Part shown: piece by piece, positions 1 to 7,681 of the stretch
Numbering within the stretch: position 1 is the stretch's first letter
Layout of the letters: each line of letters opens with the position of its first letter
Origin: Pseudomonadota bacterium
Lineage (GTDB): Bacteria; Pseudomonadota; Gammaproteobacteria; Burkholderiales; Burkholderiaceae
NCBI GenBank assembly: GCA_023441105.1
Contig: JAEZQX010000141.1
Location: 1-22,213 of the forward strand
DNA length: 22,213 nt
Reading direction: 5' to 3'
Notes under the pieces: model-generated
Told to the model about the DNA's origin: nothing
The model's input: the letters and a program-made list of their open reading frames with translations, nothing else
Database searches by the model: none
Position numbers and translations under genes: made by a program

Positions 1-204
1 GTGCCGGCGATGACGGCGCTGCCGGCGACGCCGGGCAGGCCGGTATCGGCTACGCAGGCGGCGCAGCCGCCGGCAACGCCGACGCCGCAGGCGCAGAGGC
101 TGCCGCCGGCGGCAACGTTGCCCGCAGCGCCGTCCGCCACCGGGGAATGCCGGCCGGAACTGCGGGCCCTCAACCTCTGCGACAAGGTCAACCCAACACG
201 ATAG
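1..204 (+). CDS. C-terminal end of a truncated protein, possibly a TAXI-type receptor paralog
   Basis: The reading frame is open from the window edge to a TAG stop, so the real start lies upstream. What is visible is an Ala/Pro/Thr-rich low-complexity stretch followed by a short tail with two cysteines (CRPELRALNLC, then DKVNPTR). This tail matches the end of the next gene, which also has an Ala/Pro linker and then CNQQERILAVC: in both, the cysteines are nine residues apart, with Arg and Leu at the same positions. That match is why I prefer this frame over frame 3, which is also open here. The product is therefore probably an exported paralog of the downstream receptor, with the same strand and a 9-nt gap suggesting one transcript. 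The core domain lies outside the window, so the family is an inference. Confidence 0.6.
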   Translation: MPAMTALPATPGRPVSATQAAQPPATPTPQAQRLPPAATLPAAPSATGECRPELRALNLCDKVNPTR

Positions 205-213
205 GGGAACGGC

Positions 214-1290
214 ATGCGCAACCTGATCCGCAGGCTGGCATTGGCAGCAGGACTGGCGGCCGCCATGGGCACCGCCGCGACAGCGATGGCCGTCGACTAC
301 AAGATCGTGACCGCCTCGCCGCGCGGAACCTACATCGAGATCGGCAGGGACCTCGGCAAGTTCGTCGCGCCGGCGGCCGACATCCAGCTCGAGGCATTGC
401 CGTCGGCCGGATCCACCGAGAACGTCCGGCGGCTGCGCTACGAGCCAGGGGTCAAGTTCGCCCTGGTGCAGTCGGATGTCTACCAGGCCTACCTGGACCT
501 CGCCGCCGGCGGCAACCGCGAGGCGCGCGGCCTCATCAATCCGCTGCGCCTGATCCTGCCGCTGTACAACGAGGAGATCTATTTCGTCGTGCGCAAGGAT
601 ACGCCGCTCGACATGATCCACGAGATCCGCGACCAGCGGATCAGCATGGGCCCGCTCGGCAGCGGCACCGCATTGACTTCGGCCACCCTGTACCGGCAGA
701 TGTTCGGCAGCCAGCTGGCGGACGACAAGGCGCAGTTCCTCAGCAACGAGGAGGGACTGTCGCGACTGGTCACCGACAAGACCGTCGACGTCGTCATCAT
801 CGTCGCCGGCCAGCCGGCCAAGGTGCTGGCGGACATGCAGCCCGAAGCCAAGGAACTGATCAAGCTGCTGCGCTTCGATCCCGATCATCCGGCCAGCAAG
901 GAAGCGGTGAAAACCTACTTCCCGGCGACAGTGCGGGCATCGAGCTATCCGAACCTGCTGACCGAGGACGTGCCGACGCTCGCCGTGAAGGCCTTCCTGA
1001 TCACCTACAACTACGACCAGCAGTACACGCGCAGGAACCTGGCGAACTTCGGGCATTCCCTCTGCACCAACTTCGGCAAGCTGCAGGCCGAAGGCCATCC
1101 GAAGTGGAAGGAGGTGAAGCTCGAACTGCCGGAGGTCGGCCGCGGCTGGACCTACTATCCTGAAACCACCCGCGAGATCCAGTCCTGCCTGGCCGGCAGC
1201 GCGCCGGCGCCGGCCGCTGCCAGCCCGGCTGCGGCGCCGGTGCGCCGCACCTGCAACCAGCAGGAACGAATCCTCGCGGTCTGCAACTAG
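214..1290 (+). CDS. TAXI family TRAP transporter periplasmic solute-binding protein
   Basis: The product is a 358-residue exported receptor of the TAXI class, which delivers small organic anions to a TRAP-type membrane permease. The N-terminus is a classical signal peptide (RNLIRR, then a hydrophobic Ala/Leu core, cleavage near AMA/VDY at residue 26). The mature protein opens with the TAXI pattern DYKIVTASPRGTYIEIGRDL, then SAGSTENVRRL and the VQSDVYQAYL segment, followed by FVVRKDTPL and GSGTALTSATLY typical of the ligand-binding lobes. An AGGGGA site precedes the ATG. After the core domain (to about residue 325) there is an Ala/Pro linker and a C-x9-C tail not usual in the family, shared with the preceding truncated gene. 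No TRAP permease gene (DctQ/DctM) is in the window, so its transporter partner, if any, is elsewhere. Ligand unknown. Confidence 0.88.
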   Translation: MRNLIRRLALAAGLAAAMGTAATAMAVDYKIVTASPRGTYIEIGRDLGKFVAPAADIQLEALPSAGSTENVRRLRYEPGVKFALVQSDVYQAYLDLAAGGNREARGLINPLRLILPLYNEEIYFVVRKDTPLDMIHEIRDQRISMGPLGSGTALTSATLYRQMFGSQLADDKAQFLSNEEGLSRLVTDKTVDVVIIVAGQPAKVLADMQPEAKELIKLLRFDPDHPASKEAVKTYFPATVRASSYPNLLTEDVPTLAVKAFLITYNYDQQYTRRNLANFGHSLCTNFGKLQAEGHPKWKEVKLELPEVGRGWTYYPETTREIQSCLAGSAPAPAAASPAAAPVRRTCNQQERILAVCN

Positions 1291-1340
1291 CCGCGGCGGA
1301 CTGGCCGCGGCGACGGGCTGAGCCTGCCGGCCCGCCTTTT
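1290..1340 (+). terminator. Terminator-like double hairpin after the TAXI receptor gene
   Basis: Directly after the TAG stop lies an 8-bp GC stem (GCCGCGGC, 1290-1297 with 1304-1311, 6-nt loop), then a second weaker stem (CGGGC 1314-1318 with GCCCG 1330-1334) followed by CC and four T. It sits between convergent genes and overlaps the end of the M20 peptidase gene. The short T run makes Rho-independent termination plausible but not certain. Confidence 0.45.
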
Positions 1341-2796
1341 AGGAGTTGCCGATCGCCGCCACCACCGAGGCAACCGCGAGCGACAGCTTGCGCGCATAGC
1401 CGAGGTCGAGGAACTCGTTCGGGCCGTGGGCATTGGAGCCGGGACCGAGCACGCCGGTGATGAGGAACTGCGCCTTCGGGAAGCGCACGCCGAGCATGTT
1501 CATGAAAGGGATGGTGCCGCCCTCCCCCATCCAGGCCGCTTCTCGGCCGAAGGCCTGGCGCGACGCCGAGTCCACCGCGCTCGCCAGCCACGGCGCCGTG
1601 GCCGGCGCGTTCCAGCCGCTGGCGGCCGCATCCATCTCGAAGCGCACCCGCGCATCATAGGGAGGATCCTGCTCCAGCACGCGCTTCATGACCGCGGCGG
1701 CCGCCTCGCCGTCGACGGTCGGTGGCAGGCGCAGGCTCAGCTTGAGCGAGGTCTTCGGCCGCAGCACGTTGCCGGCATTGGCGATGCTGGGCAGGTGCTC
1801 CGCGCCGGTGACCGACAATGCGCCGCGCCAGGTGCGGTTGAGGATGCCCTCGACCGGATCGGTGGTGGTTGGCATGGCGTGCAGTTGCGCGGTGCTTTGG
1901 CCGTCGGGCGCGTGGTCGCAGCCCACCCACGGAAACTGGCGCCATACCGCGTCGCCGAGGATCGTGCCGGCGCGCTGCGCCTGCGCCAGCCGCTCGGCCG
2001 GGATGTCGGCAGCGAAATCCGGCAGCAGCAGCTTGCCGGTGTCGGGATCGTCCAGCCGGTTCAACAGGCGCCGGGCGATCCTGAAGGTCGACGGCACGAT
2101 GCCGCTGGCATTGCCGGAATGCACACCCTCGGTCAGCATTTCGACCGTCAGCGTGCCGCCGATGAGGCCGCGCAGCGACGTCGTCACCCACAGCTGGTCG
2201 TAGTTGCCGCAGCCGGAATCCAGGCCGGCCACCAGCAGGACGTCGCCGAAGCGCGGCGCAAGCAACTCGAGGTAGGCCGGCAGATCCGGGGAGCCGGATT
2301 CCTCGCAGGTCTCGATCAGCCCGACGCAGCGCGGGCGCGCGATTCCCTGCGCGTCCAGCGCCTGGATGACCGACAGGGCCGTGTAGACGGCATAGCCGTC
2401 ATCGGCGCTGCCGCGACCGTAGAGCCGGCCGCCCTCGACCACCGGCTGGTAGGGCCCGAGGTCGGCGCGCCAGCCTTCCATTTGAGGCTGCTTGTCGAGG
2501 TGACCGTAGAACAGCACCGACGCGTCGTTCGACAGGCCGCCGGTCGCCGGCACCTCGAAGTAGAGGCAGGGCGTGCGGCCTTCGATGGCGACGATCTCGA
2601 GCTGCAGGCCGCGGATCTCCTGTGCCCGGCACCAGGCGTGGGCCCGGGCGACGACCTCCGCCAGCTCGCCGTGGCTTGCCCAGGAAGGATCGAAGGCCGG
2701 CGACTTGGCCGGCACCTTCACATACTCCACCAGCCGCGGCAGTAGGTCGTCCTGCCACTTGCGGTCCAGGATGCGGGCGACTTCCGAGAGATCCAT
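1339..2796 (-). CDS. M20 family zinc-dependent dipeptidase/peptidase
   Basis: A 485-residue cytoplasmic metallopeptidase of the M20 (ArgE/DapE/CPG2/dipeptidase) family, expected to cleave dipeptides or acylated amino acids with a two-zinc centre. The visible signature is complete: FYGHLDKQP gives the first metal His (H99) and the assisting Asp (D101); YGRGSADDGY gives the bridging Asp (D132); IETCEESGSP gives the catalytic and metal Glu (E165, E166); AGLDSG gives a further ligand (D193); and NAHGPNE near the C-terminus gives the last His. Length fits the PepV/CNDP-like subgroup with an inserted dimerisation domain. The ATG has a GAGGAA site 7 nt upstream. A sigma-70-like promoter and a dyad lie just upstream. 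No signal peptide. Exact substrate cannot be told. Confidence 0.9.
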   Translation of the reverse strand: MDLSEVARILDRKWQDDLLPRLVEYVKVPAKSPAFDPSWASHGELAEVVARAHAWCRAQEIRGLQLEIVAIEGRTPCLYFEVPATGGLSNDASVLFYGHLDKQPQMEGWRADLGPYQPVVEGGRLYGRGSADDGYAVYTALSVIQALDAQGIARPRCVGLIETCEESGSPDLPAYLELLAPRFGDVLLVAGLDSGCGNYDQLWVTTSLRGLIGGTLTVEMLTEGVHSGNASGIVPSTFRIARRLLNRLDDPDTGKLLLPDFAADIPAERLAQAQRAGTILGDAVWRQFPWVGCDHAPDGQSTAQLHAMPTTTDPVEGILNRTWRGALSVTGAEHLPSIANAGNVLRPKTSLKLSLRLPPTVDGEAAAAVMKRVLEQDPPYDARVRFEMDAAASGWNAPATAPWLASAVDSASRQAFGREAAWMGEGGTIPFMNMLGVRFPKAQFLITGVLGPGSNAHGPNEFLDLGYARKLSLAVASVVAAIGNS

Positions 2797-2831
2797 GTCC
2801 GTTGTTCCTCGATGGCGATGCAGCCGCGCCG

Positions 2832-2851
2832 ATGGCGGCCCAAGCCGCCAT
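2832..2851 (-). promoter_or_regulatory. Operator-like dyad between promoter and start of the M20 peptidase gene
   Basis: A perfect inverted repeat with 8-bp arms (ATGGCGGC and GCCGCCAT) and a 4-nt centre. It begins at the 3' edge of the candidate -10 box and covers the expected transcription start, a usual place for a repressor site; as RNA it could also fold in the 5' leader. It lacks a T tail in either direction, so I do not call it a terminator of the upstream DUF1439 gene. Confidence 0.4.
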
Positions 2852-2877
2852 TATCCGCCCGCTGCCTTCAGCGGCAA
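2850..2877 (-). promoter_or_regulatory. Candidate sigma-70 promoter of the M20 peptidase gene
   Basis: Reading the minus strand, TTGCCG (2877-2872) and GATAAT (2855-2850) are separated by 16 nt, placing the start of transcription about 45 nt before the ATG. Two mismatches in the -35 and one in the -10 relative to consensus. Confidence 0.45.
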
Positions 2878-2954
2878 CTGCCGGGGATCGGTGATCGCCG
2901 CCGGGAGTCGGGGCGTCGAGCGTGGGCGCCGATGGCCAGGGCTCGTCCCGTCGG

Positions 2955-3494
2955 TCAGTCGTCGTCGCCGACGACCACGCGCAGCTTGCCGTCGCGCACC
3001 GTGACCTCGCGCAACACCAGCTTCGCGAGCGCCTGCTGCGAGTCCTTCTCGTCCAGCACCCAGACCGGCATCTGGCGCAGGTAGTCGATCAGCAGGCCGC
3101 GGGTGAGCTCGACCGCCGACGCGACATAGGCCTGCGGCAGGCCCGGGAATTCCACCCGCAGGATCTCCGGCGCATCCATGAAGAACGCACCCCGGGCCGG
3201 GTCGTAGCGCGGCTTGCCGGCAAGCTCGATGGTGCCCTCGCCCAGCGGCTGCGCACCCATGTCCGGGCTTGCGCGGGCGCTCAGGAAGAGCCTGGGGTCA
3301 CCATTGCGGAGCCGCACCAGCGGATCGGCCAAGGTCACGCAGGCGAGGTTGAGGAGGCAGCGCCGCTGCGGAAAGCGCGCCGCAGCCTCCCGGGTCAGGT
3401 CGGCGGCGCCGACGACATAGGCGCGCCGCTCGGCCGCCGCCGGCATCGCGGCCGCCAGGCAGAGCAACAGCAGCAGCATCGACAAGGCTTTCAT
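2955..3494 (-). CDS. Exported DUF1439 domain protein
   Basis: A 179-residue protein with an N-terminal signal peptide (MKALSMLLLLLCLAAAMPAAA, cleavage likely before ERR). The mature part has the pattern of the DUF1439 family, to which E. coli YceB belongs: a middle segment ELAGKPRYDPARGAFFMDAP and a C-terminal half with YLRQMPVWVLDEKD and LREVTVRDGKLRVVVG. Unlike YceB it has no lipobox, so it should be free in the periplasm. Function of the family is not established; the fold is thought to be of the lipid-binding BPI/TULIP-like type, but that is not visible from sequence. The frame stays open far upstream because of GC bias; the start was placed at the Met opening the signal peptide, although no clear ribosome site precedes it. 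Divergent from dinB with a 114-nt gap. Confidence 0.75.
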   Translation of the reverse strand: MKALSMLLLLLCLAAAMPAAAERRAYVVGAADLTREAAARFPQRRCLLNLACVTLADPLVRLRNGDPRLFLSARASPDMGAQPLGEGTIELAGKPRYDPARGAFFMDAPEILRVEFPGLPQAYVASAVELTRGLLIDYLRQMPVWVLDEKDSQQALAKLVLREVTVRDGKLRVVVGDDD

Positions 3495-3608
3495 CGGCAG
3501 GAGTATGCCGGCATCGGATCGGGCCACTGCCGGCGGCCGTCGACGGCAAAGGGAGAATCCGCTCGGGGGCTGCCCGCGCAGCTCGCCGCAGGAACGATAA
3601 TCCGGGCC

Positions 3609-4721
3609 ATGCCAGCCGCTACACCGCCCGCGGGACGCCGCATCGCCCACGTCGACATGGACGCCTTCTACGCGTCGGTGGAGCTCTTGCGGCGCCCGGA
3701 GCTCAGGGACAGGCCGGTGGCGATCGGTGGTCACGGCAACCCCGACAGTCGCGGCGTGGTCACCACCGCCACCTATGCCGCGCGCAAGTTCGGCATCCGC
3801 TCCGGCATGCCGCTGCGCAAGGCGGCGCAACTGTGCCGCGACTGCGTGTTCCTGCCGGTGGATTTCGACGCCTACCGCCACTACTCGCGCCGCTTCAAGG
3901 CGGCGCTGGCCACGGTGGAGCCGCTCATCGAGGACCGCGGCATCGACGAGGTCTACGTCGACCTCAGCGCGCGCAGCGAAGACAGCGCTGGCCTCGGCAC
4001 CGCGATGAAGCAGGCGATTCTCGAAGCCACCTCGCTGACCTGCTCGGTCGGCATCGCGCCCAACAAGCTCCTCGCCAAGATCTCCTCCGACCTCGACAAG
4101 CCGGACGGGCTCACCATCGTCACCGAGCAGGACCTGCAGTCGCGGATCTGGCCGCTGTCGGCCAGCTGCATCAACGGCATCGGGCCCAAGGCGAGCGCCC
4201 GGCTGCTCGCGATCGGCATCGCCACCATCGGCGAACTCGCGGTGGCGTCGCCGGCGCTGCTCCAGAAGCACTTCGGCACCACCTACAGCCAATGGCTGCT
4301 GCGCGTCGCCCACGGCATCGACAGCCGCCCCGTCGAGACGGTGAGCGAAGCCAAGTCGCGCAGCCGCGAGACCACCTTCGAGCAGGACCTGCATCCGCGC
4401 CGCGACCTGGCCGCGATCCGCTCGCTGATCCGGGAGCTGTCGGTCCAGGTCGCCGGCGACCTCGCGCGCGGCGGCTACGGTGCGCGCACGGTGGGGATCA
4501 AGGTGCGCTACGACGACTTCACCCGCGCCACCCGCGACCTGTCGCTGAGCCGTCCGACCGCGGCGCCGGACGACATCGTGCAGGCCGCGCTGGCCTGCCT
4601 CGACCGCCTGTCGCTGCATCGCCGGATCCGGCTGCTGGGCGTCAAGGCGAGCAACCTCGAGCGCGGTGAAGCGGCCGGCACCGCCGACTCGCCGCGGCTG
4701 ATCCAGGCAGCGCTGTTCTAG
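3609..4721 (+). CDS. dinB: DNA polymerase IV (Y-family, DinB)
   Basis: A 370-residue error-prone translesion polymerase. All Y-family blocks are present: IAHVDMDAFYASVE with the first metal Asp (D16), PVAIGG, ATYAARKFGIRSGMP, IDEVYVDLS with the catalytic Asp/Glu pair (D113, E114), CSVGIAPNKLLAKISSDLDKPDG, a helix-hairpin-helix in INGIGPKASARLLAIGI, and the little-finger domain from about residue 240 (SKSRSRETTFEQDL). The C-terminus ends in IQAALF, which fits a beta-clamp binding motif (QxxLF). The ATG was chosen because the conserved first strand begins 11 residues later; AGGA lies 15 nt upstream, rather far. The frame is open another 687 nt upstream but without homologous features. No LexA box was seen in the 114 nt before it, so SOS control is not supported here. 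Confidence 0.95.
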   Translation: MPAATPPAGRRIAHVDMDAFYASVELLRRPELRDRPVAIGGHGNPDSRGVVTTATYAARKFGIRSGMPLRKAAQLCRDCVFLPVDFDAYRHYSRRFKAALATVEPLIEDRGIDEVYVDLSARSEDSAGLGTAMKQAILEATSLTCSVGIAPNKLLAKISSDLDKPDGLTIVTEQDLQSRIWPLSASCINGIGPKASARLLAIGIATIGELAVASPALLQKHFGTTYSQWLLRVAHGIDSRPVETVSEAKSRSRETTFEQDLHPRRDLAAIRSLIRELSVQVAGDLARGGYGARTVGIKVRYDDFTRATRDLSLSRPTAAPDDIVQAALACLDRLSLHRRIRLLGVKASNLERGEAAGTADSPRLIQAALF

Positions 4722-4759
4722 GAGCGCGCGCCCGGCGAGGCGCAGCGCGGCTGCCGGCG

Positions 4760-6247
4760 CTAGCCGACCCGGATCGACATCCAGCGGCGCGACGCCCAGC
4801 GACCGGACAGCGCGAACGCAAGCGACAGGATGTAGATGACCGCCGCCCACCAGCCGCCGACCGCGCCGAACCCGAAGCCCGGCAGTGCCGCGATCGGGCC
4901 GCTGCCGGTCTCGAAGGCGAGCACGTGGGTGAGCGGCAGGAACACCGTCCAGCTCAGGAGCAGCAGCATCACCGCCGGATAGCGCGTGTCGCCGGCGCCG
5001 CGCAGGCAGAAGCTCGACCCCAGCTGCAAGCCGTCGAACAACTGGTAGCAGGCAGCCACCCAGAGCAGCGTCGAGCCCAGCGCCACCACCGCCGCGGCAT
5101 TCGGATCGTCGGCGGCCACGAACAGCGAGCTGAGCCAGCCGCCGGCCAGCGCCAGCAGCAGGCCGATGCTCCCCATGTGCACGATCGCCATCAGGATCAC
5201 GCGGTTGCCGAGACGCCGCGCCCAGTCCGGATTGCCGGCGCCGATCGACTGCCCGACCAGCGTCGTTCCCGCCATGCCCAGGCCCACGGCCGGCATGAAG
5301 GCCAGCGAGGTCAGCATCATCACGATCTGGGTGGCGGCCGCTTCGACGACGCCCAGGCGCGCCATCATCAGCTGGAAGACGGCAAGCCCCAGCAGGTCGA
5401 AGGCGATCATGGCGCCGAGCGGCAGCCCCATCGCGAACAGGGCGCCGATCTGCGCCGGGCGCGGGCGCCACAGCAGGTGCGACGCATACTGGCCGCGCCC
5501 GCGCGGCAGGCGGGTGAAGACGAACATCGCGATCACGAAGCCAATCGCCAAGGCCAGGTTCGTCGCCCAGGCGGCACCGGCCATCCCCATGCCGAGCCGG
5601 AACATCAGCAGCTCGTTCAGCACGGCGTTGGCTGCGGCCACCAGCAGGTTGATCATCACCGCCACCCGGATCTGGCCCGTGCCGTAGAAGTACGACATGA
5701 CCGCCCACATCAGCAGCGCGAGCACGCCGCCACCGGTCCGCGGCTGCCAGTACTCGATCGCCAGCGACGACACCTCCGGATCGAGGCCCAGCCGCGCCAG
5801 GACGTGCGGGCCGAACCAGGCCAGCAGGATGAAGGCCGGCACCATCAGCAGCGACGCCCAGATGCCGCTCCAGGCGGCGGCGCCGGCGCGGCGATAGCGG
5901 CCGGCGCCATAGGCCTGGGCGGCGAAGGTCTGCACCGCCATTCCCACCCCGCCGAAGAGCAGCAGGAAGCCGAGGATCAGCCAGTGGATCGCCGCGACGG
6001 CCGCCACCGCAGTCGACGAGATCCGCCCGATGAACCAGGTATCGGTGAGATTGAGGACCGCCTGGATGCTGGAATTGAGGAACAGCGGCAGCGCGAGCGC
6101 CAGGATGGCGCGAACGTCCACCTTCAGGCGGCCGGCGGCATCGCGCCGCGACGCCGGCAGCCAGGTGGCATCGCGCGAGGGCGGCGGCGGCGACGGCGGC
6201 GGCGACTGTTCGGACGGCTGCGATTGGAGGGGAATACTCGGATTCAT
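4760..6247 (-). CDS. MATE family multidrug efflux transporter (NorM/DinF-like)
   Basis: A 495-residue inner-membrane antiporter of the MATE family, expected to export cationic drugs or metabolites using a Na+ or H+ gradient. About twelve hydrophobic segments are visible in two halves. The first helix carries the family pattern LALPLFLNSSIQAVLNLTDTWFIG, repeated at the start of the second half (LFAMGLPLGAMIAFDLLGLAVFQLMMARLG), and GLGMAGTTLVGQSIGAGN is the typical second-half loop. The first 40 or so residues are an unusual Pro/Ser-rich cytosolic extension (SPPPSPPPPS) encoded by GC repeats. No strong ribosome site precedes this ATG (only AAGG very close), so a later start is possible, but the next methionine lies inside the transmembrane core. 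Convergent with dinB, divergent from msrB. Substrate unknown. Confidence 0.9.
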   Translation of the reverse strand: MNPSIPLQSQPSEQSPPPSPPPPSRDATWLPASRRDAAGRLKVDVRAILALALPLFLNSSIQAVLNLTDTWFIGRISSTAVAAVAAIHWLILGFLLLFGGVGMAVQTFAAQAYGAGRYRRAGAAAWSGIWASLLMVPAFILLAWFGPHVLARLGLDPEVSSLAIEYWQPRTGGGVLALLMWAVMSYFYGTGQIRVAVMINLLVAAANAVLNELLMFRLGMGMAGAAWATNLALAIGFVIAMFVFTRLPRGRGQYASHLLWRPRPAQIGALFAMGLPLGAMIAFDLLGLAVFQLMMARLGVVEAAATQIVMMLTSLAFMPAVGLGMAGTTLVGQSIGAGNPDWARRLGNRVILMAIVHMGSIGLLLALAGGWLSSLFVAADDPNAAAVVALGSTLLWVAACYQLFDGLQLGSSFCLRGAGDTRYPAVMLLLLSWTVFLPLTHVLAFETGSGPIAALPGFGFGAVGGWWAAVIYILSLAFALSGRWASRRWMSIRVG

Positions 6248-6278
6248 GGCCTTGGAGCCCGCGGCGGGCCCTGAAGTT

Positions 6279-6284
6279 TAGAAT
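6279..6284 (+). promoter_or_regulatory. Possible -10 box for msrB
   Basis: TAGAAT lies in a small AT-rich patch of the 114-nt gap between the divergent MATE and msrB genes, about 77 nt before the msrB ATG. No convincing -35 at the right distance, hence low confidence. Confidence 0.25.
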
Positions 6285-6361
6285 CAAACGCCGCTGCCAT
6301 CCGGACGCCCCGGGCGCAAGGACACGGCCGGCGGATCGGACAGGCGAAGCGAGGAGCGACA

Positions 6362-6835
6362 ATGACCAAGGAAGTCGAACGGATCCAGCAACGTTGGCAC
6401 GAGCTGCTGCCGCAGGACGTGAAGGCCGAGGTGTCGAACGAGCCGGTCGAACGAGGCGACACGGAGTGGCGCAAGCAGCTCGATCCCGCCGCCTTCGAGG
6501 TCCTGCGTCATGAAGGCACCGAGCGCCCGTTCACCAGCCACCTGAACGACGAGCATCGCGACGGCGTCTTCGTCTGCGCCGGCTGCGGGCAGCCGCTCTT
6601 CACGTCGGAGATGAAGTACGACTCCGGCTCGGGCTGGCCCAGCTTCTTCACCACCATTCCGGGCGCGCTCGAGACCAGCACCGACTACAAGCTGCTGATG
6701 CCGCGCACCGAGTACCACTGCAGCCGCTGCGGCGGCCACCATGGCCACGTCTTCGAGGACGGTCCGGCCCCTACCGGGACCCGCTTCTGCAACAACGGCG
6801 TGTCGCTCAAGTTCCTGCCGAAGGACAAGAGCTGA
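6362..6835 (+). CDS. msrB: Peptide-methionine (R)-S-oxide reductase MsrB
   Basis: A 157-residue cytoplasmic repair enzyme that reduces the R epimer of methionine sulfoxide in oxidised proteins, with electrons from thioredoxin. Two CxxC pairs form the structural zinc site (C72/C75 in CAGC, C120/C123 in CSRC). SGSGWPSFF holds the substrate-binding Trp, HHGHVFEDGPAPTGTRFC the catalytic region, and C143 is the catalytic cysteine in RFCNNGVSLKF. The N-terminal 35 residues precede the usual domain start (WRKQLDPAAFEVLRHEGTERPF). GAGGAG 6 nt before the ATG supports the start. No signal peptide. Monocistronic between convergent and divergent neighbours. Confidence 0.97.
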   Translation: MTKEVERIQQRWHELLPQDVKAEVSNEPVERGDTEWRKQLDPAAFEVLRHEGTERPFTSHLNDEHRDGVFVCAGCGQPLFTSEMKYDSGSGWPSFFTTIPGALETSTDYKLLMPRTEYHCSRCGGHHGHVFEDGPAPTGTRFCNNGVSLKFLPKDKS

Positions 6836-6868
6836 CGCAAGGCACCGGCTGCCCGCCGGCGCCGGCGA

Positions 6869-7588
6869 CTACTGCGCCACCGCGTAGAACACGTCGCGCC
6901 GATCCGGCGTCACCGCGGTGATCACCAGCCGGCCGTTGGTGGCGACGAGCACGCCGCTGGCCGAGAACAGGAAGGGACAGGTCGCCTGCGACGTCAACGC
7001 GATGTCGAAGACATTGCGGCCGTTGCGGTTCGGCACGACCCGGCCGGAGTAGTCGCAGCTGCCGGCCAGTCCGGCAACGAAATTGCCCTGCGGATCGATG
7101 TCGATCACGAAGTCGCCGGCGGACAGCAGCGTCGATCCGGAGCCGCGCCGGCGGCCGACGATCTCGGCCGGATTGGCAGGAAAGCGATACTCGGGCACGA
7201 AGCCGGCGCTGAAGGCCTGCGGCTGTCCCTCGAGGAACAATTCGCCGTCGATCGAGAACTCCGGCTCGACGCGGGCATTCAGCGTACTCAGGAACGGCCG
7301 GTCGTAGCCGAAGAAGTAGTCGGTTCCGTCGTTGGACACGAACCGCCCGTTCGAGAAGAAGCCGTTGCCGTGCACGACGCTGCGGGCGACGCCGCCCGAG
7401 CCGTAGATGAGCCAGTATTCGCCGGTGTCGAGGATCACCCCATCCAGGGTGCCGAAGCTGGTGGTGCCGCTCCACAGGCCTTCCGCCTGCCACGGTTCGA
7501 AATGCCGATGGTTCGAACCGCCGCAACCTGCCGCGAGCAGCGCGACCGATGCGACCAATCCCAGCAACCACCGCCTCATCCTGAGCAT
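6869..7588 (-). CDS. Putative lipoprotein of unknown function
   Basis: A 239-residue protein with a lipoprotein signal: a basic start (MLRMRRW), hydrophobic core and lipobox LLAAGC, after which it would be lipid-anchored. Three in-frame starts are possible (TTG 7603, ATG 7594, ATG 7588); I chose 7588 because GGGAG sits about 6 nt upstream, while it abuts the 7594 ATG. The mature part is rich in Gly, aromatic and hydrophobic residues in alternation (LWSGTTSF, GEYWLIYGSGG, TDYFFGYDRPF, GELFLEGQ, FVIDIDPQGNF, CDYSGRVV), suggesting an all-beta fold, with two cysteines that could form a disulfide. I do not recognise the family. Convergent with msrB with a 33-nt gap. Confidence 0.75.
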   Translation of the reverse strand: MLRMRRWLLGLVASVALLAAGCGGSNHRHFEPWQAEGLWSGTTSFGTLDGVILDTGEYWLIYGSGGVARSVVHGNGFFSNGRFVSNDGTDYFFGYDRPFLSTLNARVEPEFSIDGELFLEGQPQAFSAGFVPEYRFPANPAEIVGRRRGSGSTLLSAGDFVIDIDPQGNFVAGLAGSCDYSGRVVPNRNGRNVFDIALTSQATCPFLFSASGVLVATNGRLVITAVTPDRRDVFYAVAQ

Positions 7589-7681
7589 CTTCATCTCCCG
7601 CAATCGGCCAATGCTAACCCGTCGCAGCGGCTGCCTGCGCCGCGCCCCGACCGCAGGCGCAACGGCTTGCTGCGGGCCGGC

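Noticed and set aside
1..146. Frame 3 at the window start, a Gly/Ala repeat-like reading
   Set aside because: It runs on into the TAXI receptor gene out of phase; frame 1 has a proper stop just before the next ribosome site and a tail matching the neighbouring gene.
1426..2745. A 439-codon open frame opposite the M20 peptidase gene
   Set aside because: Same reason: His/Arg/Gly-rich shadow without recognisable motifs, while the opposite strand carries a complete M20 signature.
3560..3608. Possible LexA box before dinB
   Set aside because: CTG and CAG triplets occur but at 6 or 16 nt spacing, not the 10 nt of the usual CTG-N10-CAG site.
2955..6362. A 1135-codon open frame on the minus strand running through dinB and the MATE gene
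   Set aside because: Only its last 179 codons are a gene (DUF1439 with signal peptide). The rest is opposite dinB or out of phase with the MATE gene, with Arg/Ala-rich composition typical of a shadow in GC-rich DNA.
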